64,000 nt of DNA from Paraburkholderia lacunae (GTDB lineage Bacteria > Pseudomonadota > Gammaproteobacteria > Burkholderiales > Burkholderiaceae): NCBI RefSeq assembly GCF_003353175.1, contig NZ_QHKS01000006.1, positions 186,001 through 250,000 of the forward strand, read 5' to 3'. The notes under the pieces are model-generated. The model saw only the letters and a list, made by a program, of their open reading frames with translations, did no database searches and had not been told where the DNA came from. Positions 1-9,591 of this stretch are shown here, piece by piece. A program made the position numbers and the translations under genes. How positions within the stretch are numbered: the stretch's first letter is position 1; each line of letters starts with the position of its first letter.

Positions 1-1124
1 GTCAGCAACTCGCCGAGCTTGCGGAGAGTGCTCGTAAATTGCCACCATTGGAGCAACAAGTATTGCGGCTTCAACGAGATGTTCAGGTTAATACGGATTT
101 GTATACAACTTTATTGAACACCTCTCAGCAATTGCGTTTAATCCGTGCTGGAAAGATCGGTAACGTCCGTCTCGTCGATTACGCCATGGTCCCTGAAGTA
201 CCGATCAAGCCAAAGCGTCCCTTGGTGATTGGCTTTTCGGTGGTGATTGGCCTGCTTGCCGGGATAACAGCGTCGTGGATAAAGCATGCATTGTTTGCAC
301 GGGTAACCGATCCGCACGATTTGGAATTTGCCACTGGTCTGCCAGTTTATGCAGTCGTCCCGCAAAGCCGGCTACAGGAGTCGTTATTTGAAAAAATGCA
401 CTCGCAAGCGAAAGGTCAATTTTTGCTCGCCAGTGCTGAGCCGAACGATGCTGCCATCGAAAGTCTGCGCAGCTTCCGAGCCGCCCTTCAATTTGCTCTA
501 TTAGATACCGAAAATAATATCGTCCTTGTCACGGGGCCGACGCCGGGGATTGGCAAGTCCTTTATTGCCGCCAATCTGTCAACCGTACTTGCCTCATCAA
601 ATTATCGTGTTTTATTAATCGATGCAGATTTGCGTAGAGGATATCTCCACCAGTACTTTGGAATAGGTCGATCCTTGGGGTTGTCGGAATTACTTTCTAA
701 CTCGTGCAGTTTTAAAGATGTGGTGCGGTGTGAGGTATTACCTAACTTGGACATGGTAACTACTGGCGGCATCGTACCGAATCCTTCGGAGTTGATGTTG
801 CAAATTAGTTTGACGAGGCTGTTGGACAGCGTAAAGGATCGGTACGATTTCGTTCTTATTGATAGCCCACCAGTTTTGTCAGTGGCGGACACCGCGGTGC
901 TTGCGAGGCACGCGGCAGTGGTTTTTATGGTGGCGCGCCAAGACGTTACGATGAAGGGAGAGTTCAACGAGTCTATTCGGAGACTTTCTCAAGTCGGGGT
1001 GGTAGTAAAAGGTATCGTATTTAACGGTCTCAAAGCGCGTCCCGGACGCTATGGATACGGATACAGACATTATCGGTATTCGAGCTACGCATACGACTCA
1101 TATCAAGGCCCAAAGAATGATTAG
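1..1124 (+). CDS. Polysaccharide-biosynthesis tyrosine autokinase (BY-kinase/Wzc-like), 5' end outside window
   Basis: The reading frame is open to the first base of the window, so only the C-terminal part is present; the TTG at 39 is not a real start. Visible in order are the end of the periplasmic chain-length (Wzz-like) part, a second membrane segment (about nt 219-285), then the cytoplasmic kinase. The kinase has Walker A (GPTPGIGKS, about nt 537-563), Walker A' (LLIDAD, about nt 612-630), Walker B (LIDSPP, about nt 855-875) and a C-terminal tyrosine cluster with about ten Tyr between nt 1047 and 1110. BY-kinases of this family control length and export of capsule or exopolysaccharide by autophosphorylating that Tyr tail. 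The stop overlaps the next gene by 8 bp, so the genes are probably one operon. Confidence 0.93.
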   Translation, partial: QQLAELAESARKLPPLEQQVLRLQRDVQVNTDLYTTLLNTSQQLRLIRAGKIGNVRLVDYAMVPEVPIKPKRPLVIGFSVVIGLLAGITASWIKHALFARVTDPHDLEFATGLPVYAVVPQSRLQESLFEKMHSQAKGQFLLASAEPNDAAIESLRSFRAALQFALLDTENNIVLVTGPTPGIGKSFIAANLSTVLASSNYRVLLIDADLRRGYLHQYFGIGRSLGLSELLSNSCSFKDVVRCEVLPNLDMVTTGGIVPNPSELMLQISLTRLLDSVKDRYDFVLIDSPPVLSVADTAVLARHAAVVFMVARQDVTMKGEFNESIRRLSQVGVVVKGIVFNGLKARPGRYGYGYRHYRYSSYAYDSYQGPKND

Positions 1125-2649
1125 CTGTAACCCCCAATCCACGCTCGACCCGACTGATTCGGCAGCGCCCGGATCTAATTATGTTGTCAATATCGTATGG
1201 AATCTCTTGGGGACGGGGTTGCCTCTGGGAGTGGCCTTTTTTGCGATCCCAAAATTAGTGGCGGGGTTTGGGAATGAGCGTTTTGGCCTCCTTACGCTGA
1301 TATGGGCAATGATCGGCTATTTTAGTATCTTTGATCTTGGTCTGGGGCGGGCGCTGACGAAACTCGTGGCAGACCGGCTTAGTACGAGAAATACGGTAGA
1401 TCTGCCTGACCTGCTTGTGACGGCGTTGCTCCTGATTGTGACGCTTGCGGTTATAGGAGGGGCAGGCGTTGCACTGGGAGCGCCGTGGGTGCTTACGTCA
1501 TTACTAAAAATAAATATCGAGTTGCAAGGCGAAGGCAGGGGGGCTGCATTATTTTTGGCTCTAAGTTTGCCATTCGTCGTGATTTCCTCCGCGCTAATAA
1601 GTTTACTTGAAGCGTTTCAGCAATTCCGTGCGATAAATCAGATTAGATTTTTTCTTGGAATTGCGAACTTCGCATTGCCATGGATCATACTTAATTGGTC
1701 AAAAAACCTGGTGGTTGTAACGCTCGTGCTCGCCGCTGCAAGGTTAATTTCTACAGTTTTATATGCGAAGGCTTGTCATTCGTGTGGGGCGCTCGGAAAT
1801 CGAAAAGGTGTATTTAAAAAGTCTTTGCTAAGGCCTCTGTTTGATTTTGGAGTTTGGATAGCAATTAGTAATTTTATTAGTCCGATTATGCAGCAGCTTG
1901 ATAGATTTGTTATTGGGGCAGTGCTTTCAGTGGCGGTGGTCGCATTTTATACGGTGCCCGCTGAAATAATCGGCAGAATGGGCATTTTTCCAAACGCGTT
2001 CGTGAGCGTTCTGTTTCCGGTATTTGCTGCAGCTTGGGCGACAAATTCGCCAGTCCGTCCGAAACTTTTTTCGAATTCATGTAGGACGATGAATGTTGGA
2101 TTGCTCTTACCAGTCGTGATTGTTGTCTTGTTTGCGCCAGAAGGGCTTTCGATCTGGTTGGGAAGTAACTTTGCGATTCGCGGCGCGTCATCTCTCCGCT
2201 GGCTCGTACTCGGATTTTATATTAACGGGGTTGCACGTGTACCGTTCGCTCTATTACAGAGCACAGGAAAACCTGAGATCGCCGCGAAACTTCACCTCGT
2301 TGAACTTCCTCTCTACGCTATTTCACTATGGTGGTGTTTGAAAAACTATGGCCTGGAGGGCGCTGCAATCGCGTCCCTCGGGCGGATGATATTTGACTTC
2401 ATTGCGATGTTCGCCCTTGTCGGTTGGCAGATCCCGGAGGTGCGACGGAATTCGATCGAGCAGGCGGGATTCCTGGTTTTAACCGCCGCTGGCGTCGCGG
2501 CCGGCATCCTTTTGACGGGCCGGCTAGGGAAATTGATCGTTGTCATTGGCGTGATGTTCTTCGTGGCAACATTTTTTCAATGCTATCGATTAAAAAATCG
2601 GGTTCCTGAAGACTTGCAGCTGACTCCTCCTGAACAGATGCTCTCCTGA
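1117..2649 (+). CDS. Polysaccharide flippase (Wzx/MVF-like, MATE superfamily)
   Basis: A 510-residue, very hydrophobic protein with about 12-14 predicted membrane segments spread over its whole length, as expected for a lipid-linked oligosaccharide flippase that moves undecaprenyl-linked repeat units across the inner membrane. The N-terminal part contains a Gly/Leu-rich segment with FDLGLGRALTKLVAD, typical of the polysaccharide_synt family. I chose ATG 1117, which overlaps the end of the kinase gene; a longer frame starting at 1051 would lie inside the kinase Tyr tail and looks spurious. The gene is AT-richer than the genes after 7.9 kb. Its neighbours (BY-kinase, glycosyltransferases, polymerase) make a Wzx/Wzy-type pathway likely. 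The substrate sugar cannot be read from sequence. Confidence 0.88.
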   Translation: MISCNPQSTLDPTDSAAPGSNYVVNIVWNLLGTGLPLGVAFFAIPKLVAGFGNERFGLLTLIWAMIGYFSIFDLGLGRALTKLVADRLSTRNTVDLPDLLVTALLLIVTLAVIGGAGVALGAPWVLTSLLKINIELQGEGRGAALFLALSLPFVVISSALISLLEAFQQFRAINQIRFFLGIANFALPWIILNWSKNLVVVTLVLAAARLISTVLYAKACHSCGALGNRKGVFKKSLLRPLFDFGVWIAISNFISPIMQQLDRFVIGAVLSVAVVAFYTVPAEIIGRMGIFPNAFVSVLFPVFAAAWATNSPVRPKLFSNSCRTMNVGLLLPVVIVVLFAPEGLSIWLGSNFAIRGASSLRWLVLGFYINGVARVPFALLQSTGKPEIAAKLHLVELPLYAISLWWCLKNYGLEGAAIASLGRMIFDFIAMFALVGWQIPEVRRNSIEQAGFLVLTAAGVAAGILLTGRLGKLIVVIGVMFFVATFFQCYRLKNRVPEDLQLTPPEQMLS

Positions 2650-2725
2650 TGCTGGCGAGGGGCATTTTCAGCTTCTGAGCGACGGACTGCTATTAGTAAG
2701 AAAACGGCCTCCTGGTGCCAAACTT

Positions 2726-3943
2726 ATGAAAATTCTTTTTATAAATTCTCTCTATTCACCGCACATTGGTGGCGGAGCTGAAATCACCCTTCAATCCTTG
2801 GTTGAGGGGTTGAAGTTTCGGGGCCATCAGGTTTCCGTGTTGAGCACGGGGCCGAATAGAGGGCTAATCAAGGATGTCGTAAATGGAGTTTCGGTCTACC
2901 GGGCCGAGGTGAAGAATTTTTACTGGAATAACACAAGGGAATCCCGGTCCAGATGGATTCGAATGGGTTGGCACTGGCGTGATCGCTACAACGGGCAGAT
3001 GAGAAAATATGTCAAAGATGTGATCGAGCGGGAACGCCCTGATCTGGTCTGCACGCATAATCTAACGAACTGGTCTATCTCTGTTTGGGATGAAATTACC
3101 GCGGCTGAGATTCCGATCGTACAAGTTCTTCACGATTTTTATTTAAAGTGCGTGCGAAGCAATCAGTTTGCGCGCGGCCAAAGTTGTGATGGCCATTGCT
3201 CCGAATGTGGTTGTATGCGGCGACGCCATGCTGCGGCTACGAATGCCGTTCGCGCGGTTGTGGGTGTCAGCGATTTTGTGTTGCGGGAATTCAAAAAGGA
3301 TGGTTTTTTTGAAGAAGTGCCTAAATATGTAATCCATAACGCCAGGAGAATAGCCAATAGTCGTGCCGAGCGGCCATTGAAAGAAGGTGGGCCGGTCAGG
3401 TTTGGTTATATCGGAACGCTAGCCAGGCAGAAGGGCGTGGAATGGTTGTTAGAGCAGTTTTCGATATTGAATGGTAACGCTTCCTTAACGATCGCAGGCT
3501 CTGGAAAAGGTGACTACGCAGATAAGCTGAAAAATAAAGTGAGCGACCCACGCGTACGTTTTGTCGGATATATGGATTCAGCTACGTTTTTTTCCGAAAT
3601 TGACGTATGTATTGTGCCATCTATCTGGTCAGAGCCATTAGGTATGGTCGCGATTGAAGCATGCGCGCATGGCATCCCTGTAATTGCAGCTAGCAGTGGT
3701 GGACTTCCTGAAATCATACGAGACGGTGAAAACGGACTTTTATGCACTTCAGCAATACCGGATTCCCTGAGTATGTCCATGAAGACGCTTTGCGACGACC
3801 ATGCTCTGAGGGTGCATCTCGCGAAAAATGCGAGAGATTCTGTGTCTTCAATGATAGACATCGATCGGATGTTAGATTGCTACGAAAACCTGTTTCAACT
3901 CGACATTTTGAAAAATTCGGAACTGGGAACTATTTCGTCATGA
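2726..3943 (+). CDS. Glycosyltransferase family 4
   Basis: A 405-residue GT-B fold glycosyltransferase. The N-terminus has the GT4 donor-side opening (SPHIGGGAE, residues 11-19), and the C-terminal half has the EX7E nucleotide-sugar motif (EPLGMVAIE, about residue 306-314) followed by GIPVIAASSGGLPE. A cysteine-rich stretch around residues 138-165 (C-x-R and C-x3-C-x-x-C spacing) occurs in a subgroup of GT4 enzymes. It probably adds a sugar to the lipid-linked repeat unit on the cytoplasmic side. It follows the flippase by 76 bp and its stop overlaps the next start (ATGA), indicating translational coupling. Donor and acceptor are unknown. Confidence 0.88.
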   Translation: MKILFINSLYSPHIGGGAEITLQSLVEGLKFRGHQVSVLSTGPNRGLIKDVVNGVSVYRAEVKNFYWNNTRESRSRWIRMGWHWRDRYNGQMRKYVKDVIERERPDLVCTHNLTNWSISVWDEITAAEIPIVQVLHDFYLKCVRSNQFARGQSCDGHCSECGCMRRRHAAATNAVRAVVGVSDFVLREFKKDGFFEEVPKYVIHNARRIANSRAERPLKEGGPVRFGYIGTLARQKGVEWLLEQFSILNGNASLTIAGSGKGDYADKLKNKVSDPRVRFVGYMDSATFFSEIDVCIVPSIWSEPLGMVAIEACAHGIPVIAASSGGLPEIIRDGENGLLCTSAIPDSLSMSMKTLCDDHALRVHLAKNARDSVSSMIDIDRMLDCYENLFQLDILKNSELGTISS

Positions 3944-5040
3944 ATATTCTCTTTGTCGTGCCATTCTTGCCGCAAGAAAATGCGCCGCAAGCGGGACATC
4001 GCCTTGCGTATGAATACATAAAAAAGCTATGTGCAGAAGCAACCGTCGACGTTTTGATAATTTCGCGTACTGAAATTTCCACTGACGACATACGCCTTCC
4101 TCACGGTGTCGAGAATGTATACGTCAAAGTTGTTAAGCGGTTGAGCGCGCTGCATAACGCGTTGAAATTTGCCTTCAAGGTCGCGCCGCGGTTTTTTTCC
4201 CGTTATGAGAGATCGGTCGAAACATTTGTTTCGGACTTGGTAAGTAAGCGTGGCTACGAAGTTGTTCGACTGGAATTCTCGCAGACTTTTATTTACGCGG
4301 AGGAGTTGCGGTGTCGTTTTGGCTCAAACATTTCATTGCATTTTGGTGTTCATGACGTACAGATTCAACTGGTACTGCGGCGGACGGGCCCTGAGGGGAA
4401 TTTTTTTGCAAAACAGACGTTTGATCTAGAGGGACGCTTGTTTTCGCTTGCAGACAAAATATTTGTTCTATCAAAAAAAGATAAGAATCTGATTTCTTCC
4501 ATGTACGCGGGTGTTAAGTCTGTTGAAATTATGCCGATAATTTTGCCGCGCATTTTTTCAAGCATAAATCGAACGCAGGAAACGATAAAGGCAGGGAACA
4601 TCCTCTTTTGGGGGGCAATGGGTCGAATAGAAAATGAAGAGGCGGCAATTGGTTTTATCGAGTCAACTTTCATGCCGCTGATTCGCAAGGGGGTCCCTCT
4701 TAAATTATTTATCGTCGGTTCGAGTCCAACTGTCCGCATGACTGGTTATCGAAGCGATTCAATCTGCGTGACTGGCTTTGTACAAGATCCGTCAGAGTAT
4801 TTTCGGGCCGCGCAGATTGGTGTCGTGCCTTTGATATCGGGGGCCGGCGTAAAGCTAAAGACGTTGGAAATGCTGGCTGCAGGTCTCCCAGTGATTTCAA
4901 CACCCGTCGGAGCAGAGGGCATCGAGTACGACGGTAATTTGTTGACGGTATGCGGGCTTGAGCGTTTTGGCGAAGTGATCGAATCACTACATTACGGACA
5001 TGCCGCGTTCGTTCGGGATGGCTCGGCCTTTGGTGAGTAA
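3940..5040 (+). CDS. Glycosyltransferase, GT4-like (GT-B fold)
   Basis: A 366-residue protein; the start is ATG 3940, overlapping the stop of the previous glycosyltransferase by 4 bp (ATGA). A longer frame from 3742 would run inside that gene and is not used. The N-terminus (FLPQENAPQAGHRLAYEY) matches the donor-side loop of GT4/TIGR03087-like enzymes, and the C-terminal half carries a typical GT-B sequence with GVKLKTLEMLAAGLPVIST near residues 299-317, where the Glu contacts the nucleotide. It is expected to act at the cytoplasmic face during repeat-unit assembly. It has the low GC of the surrounding locus. The specific sugar cannot be inferred. Confidence 0.83.
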   Translation: MNILFVVPFLPQENAPQAGHRLAYEYIKKLCAEATVDVLIISRTEISTDDIRLPHGVENVYVKVVKRLSALHNALKFAFKVAPRFFSRYERSVETFVSDLVSKRGYEVVRLEFSQTFIYAEELRCRFGSNISLHFGVHDVQIQLVLRRTGPEGNFFAKQTFDLEGRLFSLADKIFVLSKKDKNLISSMYAGVKSVEIMPIILPRIFSSINRTQETIKAGNILFWGAMGRIENEEAAIGFIESTFMPLIRKGVPLKLFIVGSSPTVRMTGYRSDSICVTGFVQDPSEYFRAAQIGVVPLISGAGVKLKTLEMLAAGLPVISTPVGAEGIEYDGNLLTVCGLERFGEVIESLHYGHAAFVRDGSAFGE

Positions 5041-5044
5041 ATAA

Positions 5045-6244
5045 ATGATCCCCACCTTGCTATACCTGGCCGCGGCTTTTTTATCCGTCAGCCGTGGCAT
5101 TCTGGAATTCGGATTCGGGAAGGAGTTCGCTTATGTGTTGCAAGTAGGCGGCATTATTGGATTGCTCGGCTTGAATATTTCGCCGGTCGCATTACGTCAG
5201 CATTTTCGATCGTATGGTCGAACTGTATTGGCAGCCGGTGCCGCCCTAACTCTTTTGACGTGCGCTTCCATACTGGTTACGGTGGCGGAATGGGGAGAAT
5301 TCGGGCCAAACTACCTGTTTTTGCTGTGTTTTACGGCGTTCCTTTATCTTTATACCGTATCTAATAAATACCGCGGATTTGTCAGATCCGATATCGCGCA
5401 GCGCGGGGTAATCGTCGCAGCCGTACTTTTGGGCGTTGTAGCGATTGCGCAGCAGACCGGTAATTTCGCGGTGGATCTACCTGGATCCACATTCGGGTTT
5501 GAAAATCTTCGTGTTCCTTCGTTAACCGGGAGCTACTTGCACTACCCGCTTTTTCTCTCCGTCGTTGGCTCGCTATGTATTTCGCAATATTTTCAGACAA
5601 GAAAAATTAATTTTCTAGCGTGTGGAATTGCCATTGCGGCATTGATTTTTGTGAGTCTATCAAGGAGCGGGCTGCTAATCATTTTGGCTACGGTATTTTT
5701 CATTTTATTTAAAGAAGGATTTCGTAAATATTTTTTGGGGTTCGTTCCGAAAATGGTTGCGGCGGCATTGCTTTGTTCGGTACTTGTGGCTGCTGCTGGT
5801 GAAAGTTTTGACAAACAAAACGTCTTTAGTGTTGGTTTGGAAAGACTGATGAATGCCGGCAGTATAAGTTCTGAGGGAAATGATGAGCGGTTAAGTGTTT
5901 GGAAGAGCGGCATGAATATGCTCGGCTTCGAGAATATTTTCACTGGGTCGTATTTCGGACTTGTCACGAATTCGGCATCTGAGTCAGCGAAGAACATGTT
6001 TGGCGTTGTGGAATCGAGTTTTTTGCAGCAGATTCTAAATATCGGTCTGGTAGGGGCGTTGATTTACTACGGAATGCTTGCATCCATTGTTAATCTGATC
6101 AGTGATTCAAATCGAGTAGTCAGATGCTGTGTCTGGTCTTGCCTGCTTCAGACGTTTTTCTATCAATCTATTGAGGTTATTCCATTTGTTTTCATTTTTA
6201 TGACCCTGCCTGTTATATCCGGAGGTGCAAAGACTTGTCGATGA
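5045..6244 (+). CDS. O-antigen polymerase/ligase-type membrane protein (Wzy-like)
   Basis: A 399-residue polytopic inner-membrane protein with about 10-11 hydrophobic segments and one larger periplasmic loop (roughly residues 255-320). The segment PSLTGSYLHYPLFL (about residues 158-171) and the SLSRSGLL motif (about 202-209) are characteristic of the O-antigen ligase/polymerase (Wzy_C/RfaL-like) superfamily. In this context, beside a flippase and BY-kinase, a repeat-unit polymerase is the likeliest role. It begins 4 bp after the previous gene, so it is in the same operon. Polymerase and ligase cannot be told apart without comparison. Confidence 0.78.
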   Translation: MIPTLLYLAAAFLSVSRGILEFGFGKEFAYVLQVGGIIGLLGLNISPVALRQHFRSYGRTVLAAGAALTLLTCASILVTVAEWGEFGPNYLFLLCFTAFLYLYTVSNKYRGFVRSDIAQRGVIVAAVLLGVVAIAQQTGNFAVDLPGSTFGFENLRVPSLTGSYLHYPLFLSVVGSLCISQYFQTRKINFLACGIAIAALIFVSLSRSGLLIILATVFFILFKEGFRKYFLGFVPKMVAAALLCSVLVAAAGESFDKQNVFSVGLERLMNAGSISSEGNDERLSVWKSGMNMLGFENIFTGSYFGLVTNSASESAKNMFGVVESSFLQQILNIGLVGALIYYGMLASIVNLISDSNRVVRCCVWSCLLQTFFYQSIEVIPFVFIFMTLPVISGGAKTCR

Positions 6245-6337
6245 GATTGGATGGAGTGAGGATCGATTGATATATTGGTCGAAATTGAAAAATACGAAAA
6301 ATACTCATATTTAGAAATTAAAAATCCCGGGGGTGGT

Positions 6338-7165
6338 ATGGATGTTAATTGCGGTATGAGCGTGGTGATAGTCAACTTTGGCACCTGGAGGTTGACGCTA
6401 AATTGCGTGCGGTCGTTAATGGACCTATCGATTGCGGAAAGGCAGGACATTGTCGTTGTCGACAATGCCTCGCCAGACGATTCGTTCTTTCGGTTAAAGG
6501 CGGAACTCCCAGCGGGCGTCCGGGTAGTTCGAGCATCTGTAAACCGTGGTTTCGGAGCTGGTGTCAATATCGGCATGATCGCTTGCCTCCGGGAGTATGT
6601 GCTTGTACTGAATCCCGATACCTATTTCGTCGATCGTAGCGTGGAGAAAGCCCTTGCTTTACTGAGTGATCATCTGGATGTTGGATTGGTTGGGCTCGAT
6701 CTGGTCTACCCAGACGGTGAACGGCAGTACTCAGGCAGGCGCTTTTATAGCCTCCTTGACATTGTAGGCAGGCGCTCGGCGCTCGGACGCCTTGCCAAAT
6801 TTAAGCGAAGAAATGATGAGCATTTAATGCGCACAGCTTGGATTCCCGGGCTACCGTTCGAGGCCGAGTGGGTAATAGGCACTGGATTTATTGTCAAGCG
6901 GGAGCTATTTGAGAATCTTGGCGGGATGGACGAACGATATTTTCTATATATGGAGGATGTTGATCTTTGTGCAAGGGTATGGCAGGCAGGCTTTCGTGTG
7001 CTTTGTGTGCCGGGCGCCCGACTCACGCATGAACATCAGCGCCAGTCGTCGTCGGGAATCCTTAATTGGGCTGCAAGACGGCACATAACCAGTCTCTGGC
7101 ATTTTCAAAAGAAATTCCGATTGCCGCTTACCAGACCACCGGGCGTCAATGGATTACTCCGTTAA
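6338..7165 (+). CDS. Glycosyltransferase family 2 (rhamnosyltransferase-like)
   Basis: A 275-residue GT-A glycosyltransferase. It has the family-2 opening SVVIVNFGTW, VVVDNASPDDS (nucleotide binding), NRGFGAGVN, the DxD-like LNPDTYF, and the C-terminal YMEDVDLCARVWQAGF motif, in which the ED acts in catalysis; this pattern is typical of WbbL-type rhamnosyltransferases. I chose ATG 6338, which has a GGGGGTGG ribosome-binding-like stretch directly upstream, over a TTG at 6275. It is the last recognisable gene of the exopolysaccharide operon. Rhamnose as donor is a family-based guess. Confidence 0.87.
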   Translation: MDVNCGMSVVIVNFGTWRLTLNCVRSLMDLSIAERQDIVVVDNASPDDSFFRLKAELPAGVRVVRASVNRGFGAGVNIGMIACLREYVLVLNPDTYFVDRSVEKALALLSDHLDVGLVGLDLVYPDGERQYSGRRFYSLLDIVGRRSALGRLAKFKRRNDEHLMRTAWIPGLPFEAEWVIGTGFIVKRELFENLGGMDERYFLYMEDVDLCARVWQAGFRVLCVPGARLTHEHQRQSSSGILNWAARRHITSLWHFQKKFRLPLTRPPGVNGLLR

Positions 7166-7543
7166 ATTGCGAAACAACTCGTGTCCTGGTGCAGTACATC
7201 GATTTGTCAGTCGCGACCGGATGGAGCACGTGCGCAGGAAGCAGGATGACCGCCTGGAAAATGGATTTCGCCCGTGCCCTGTCGGACAGCGCGAACACGT
7301 CCATCCGTACGACAACTTTTCCGCGTAGCCATGCGGTGAAAATCATGGATACGCTCAGGCCAACAGCATGTGGTCAGGTAGTTCGCAAACCCAGTGCCGG
7401 AGGACGGAAACAAAGCGTTGCCGCGTTTGGTTTGGTGAACCGGCGACAGAGCAAGAAGGAGATGCCTCTGCTTACAAGCACGCAACACGGCGGGCCGCGC
7501 GCACAATGATTATCACGGTAGGCCTATGCTTTAAACCAACGCC
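7166..7543. other. Stretch without a supportable gene
   Basis: 378 bp between the exopolysaccharide locus and the next gene. Several overlapping frames of about 65-145 codons exist on both strands, but none has a clear ribosome-binding site or a recognisable family. GC content rises to the chromosomal level here, so the edge of the AT-rich locus lies about here. No T-tract terminator was found. Confidence 0.5.
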
Positions 7544-7759
7544 TTATTCCGGCAGGCGCCTCTCCGCCTCAAACCGGTCCAACTCCCTGAGCAGTCTCCC
7601 CACCGCAGAAACCTGCGAATCGGTCAGGTGGAAAACATCCAGAAACTGTTCAAGCCGTCTACGCCAATAGGCCGGCGATAGCACAGGCTCACCGCGGAAC
7701 GCGCTCAGCGACGGCACCATCACACGCGCCACATGCGCAATGTCTTCATCCATTGTCAT
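7544..7759 (-). CDS. Small hypothetical protein
   Basis: A 71-residue protein that is not recognised. It is charged, predicted helical and cytoplasmic: an acidic N-terminus (MTMDEDIAHVARVM), a central YWRRRLEQFLDVFHL segment and a C-terminal helix with RLLRELDRFEAERR. No signal peptide or membrane segment. ATG 7759 has a GGGG stretch about 8 nt upstream; a GTG two codons earlier is possible. The residue pattern looks like a real protein rather than an antisense shadow, and no other gene competes for the DNA. It lies 180 bp downstream of the MFS exporter on the same strand. Confidence 0.5.
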   Translation of the reverse strand: MTMDEDIAHVARVMVPSLSAFRGEPVLSPAYWRRRLEQFLDVFHLTDSQVSAVGRLLRELDRFEAERRLPE

Positions 7760-7939
7760 GCCCACAACCCCGCAGACCTCATTGTTTGGTTTTGGCCCCT
7801 GTTATACCGTGCGCCCGGCGGAAAACATATGCGCAGGGATAGCGCCCGCAAGCGGCGACGCGCGATGATAAAAACTCAAAATCCAACGGTCAAGGTTTCT
7901 AACCATCAATGGCGGGCCGAAACGTCAAATCACTGTCTC

Positions 7940-9553
7940 TCAAGTGTCCGCTTCCGCCTGCCCGCCCGCCATCAGCTCGACATCCGGATAAGTGATTCGC
8001 ACTGGCGGCACGAACCACGCAAGGCACAACCCGGTCAGCGCAGCCGCGCCCGCCACCAGAATGCCGATATGGATCGACTGCACCAGCGCATCGCGCGCGG
8101 AATTCATCATCGCGTCGCCGGCATGGCCGGCACTCACCAGCCGATTGATCAACGCCGCCTGTTCGGCGCGGTCCACCAGCAGCTCCGGACTCGCGAACGA
8201 CTTGAACCACTGCGTAGCCTGGTACGAATCCAGCGACCGATGCACGCCGCGCGTGTAGAGGTGGCCGAGCAATGCGCCCGTCATCACGGTGCCGAGCATG
8301 CCGCCGAACGTGCGGAGCGATTGCAGCAGTGCGGTGGCGGCGCCGAGGTGGTCCCGCGCGACGATCTGCTGCGAACAGATCGTCAAACTGGTCGCCACCA
8401 GTCCGAGCCCGAGTCCGCTCAGGCCCATGCACGACATCCATACCAGATGCGGCTCTGTGCCCCGAAGTGCGACCACGCTCAGACACGCAAGCGCGGACAG
8501 CGCAAAACCCGCATACATGATCGCGTTCGCGCGGCGGATTCGTGTGACGATACGATTGTTCACCACGCTTCCCACGGTGGTGCCGAGCAGCAGCGGCGTG
8601 ATCAGCATGCCCGAGTCGTGCGCGGACATCGCGTAGCCGCCCTGAAACAGCAACGGCACGTAAAACACCAGCGAAAACAGCGCAAAACCACCGAGCACGG
8701 ACATCGCGAAGAGCGGGGAGAGCTTGCGATCCATCAGCATGTCCACCGGAATGATCGGGTAGCCAATGCGTCGCTCCCACAACCAGAGTATCAGCGCGCA
8801 GATTCCCGTCACGGTGCCCAGCACGACCGTCATCGTGGTGAAGCCTTGCCTCGGAAACAACTCGATCAGCAATTGCAGCGAGCCGAACGTGACAGCGACG
8901 ACGAACGCGCCGAGCCAGTCGAGCCGCACGCGGCCGCTATGCCGCAAATGCCGCAGCGGCGGCAGGTAGCGCTGCACGAACAGCAGCGAGACCAGTCCGA
9001 CCGGCACGTTGACGAAGAACACCAGCCGCCAGCCGGCATATTGCGTCAACAATCCGCCGAGCGTCGGGCCGACCATGTTGGCGATGCCGAACGCGGAGGT
9101 GACGAACACGAGCCAGCGCAGCCGCAGCTTCGGATTGGGGAACAGATCGGCGACGGTGGCGAACACGGTGCCGATCAGAATGCCGCCGCCGATGCCTTGC
9201 ACACCACGCGCGATCACAAGGAGCAGCATGCTCGTGGCGAGGCCGCACAGCACCGACGCGCAGGTGAACAACACGATGGCTGCGACCAGAAACGGCTTGC
9301 GGCCGAACAGGTCGCCGAGCCGCCCGAAGATCGGAATGGTGATCACCGACGCGAGCATGTACGACGTCGCGACCCACGCGTACAGATCGAAGCCCTTCAG
9401 ATCGGCGACGATGCGCGGTAACGCGGTGCCGACGATGGTCTGGTCGAGCGCTACCAGCATCGCGACGAAGGCAATGCCGAGCATTGCCAGCAACGATTCG
9501 CGAAACGGCAGGAGTTGTCCTTTGGGACGCGACGCGGCTTGACCGGGAGTCAT
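7940..9553 (-). CDS. MFS drug exporter, DHA2 family (EmrB/QacA type, 14 TMS)
   Basis: A 537-residue major-facilitator protein with about 14 membrane segments, matching the DHA2 (EmrB/QacA) subfamily of proton-driven multidrug exporters. Visible motifs: LDQTIVGTALPRI in TM1 (residues about 37-49; motif D1 of DHA2 proteins), GRLGDLFGRKP (motif A, about 77-87) and the motif C-like GPTLGG (about 161-166) in TM5. It may export toxic compounds or metabolites. No HlyD-type adaptor or local TetR/MarR regulator is next to it, so it may act alone in the inner membrane. A 562-codon frame lies antisense to it; the protein motifs show that the minus strand is the coding one. Confidence 0.92.
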   Translation of the reverse strand: MTPGQAASRPKGQLLPFRESLLAMLGIAFVAMLVALDQTIVGTALPRIVADLKGFDLYAWVATSYMLASVITIPIFGRLGDLFGRKPFLVAAIVLFTCASVLCGLATSMLLLVIARGVQGIGGGILIGTVFATVADLFPNPKLRLRWLVFVTSAFGIANMVGPTLGGLLTQYAGWRLVFFVNVPVGLVSLLFVQRYLPPLRHLRHSGRVRLDWLGAFVVAVTFGSLQLLIELFPRQGFTTMTVVLGTVTGICALILWLWERRIGYPIIPVDMLMDRKLSPLFAMSVLGGFALFSLVFYVPLLFQGGYAMSAHDSGMLITPLLLGTTVGSVVNNRIVTRIRRANAIMYAGFALSALACLSVVALRGTEPHLVWMSCMGLSGLGLGLVATSLTICSQQIVARDHLGAATALLQSLRTFGGMLGTVMTGALLGHLYTRGVHRSLDSYQATQWFKSFASPELLVDRAEQAALINRLVSAGHAGDAMMNSARDALVQSIHIGILVAGAAALTGLCLAWFVPPVRITYPDVELMAGGQAEADT

Positions 9554-9591
9554 GGTGTGCCCCGCGGAAAGTAAACGCGGGCGCAGCGGGC

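Noticed and set aside
7733..9421. 562-codon plus-strand frame antisense to the MFS gene
   Set aside because: Its translation is His/Arg/Gln-rich without any family pattern, while the opposite strand encodes a complete DHA2 transporter.
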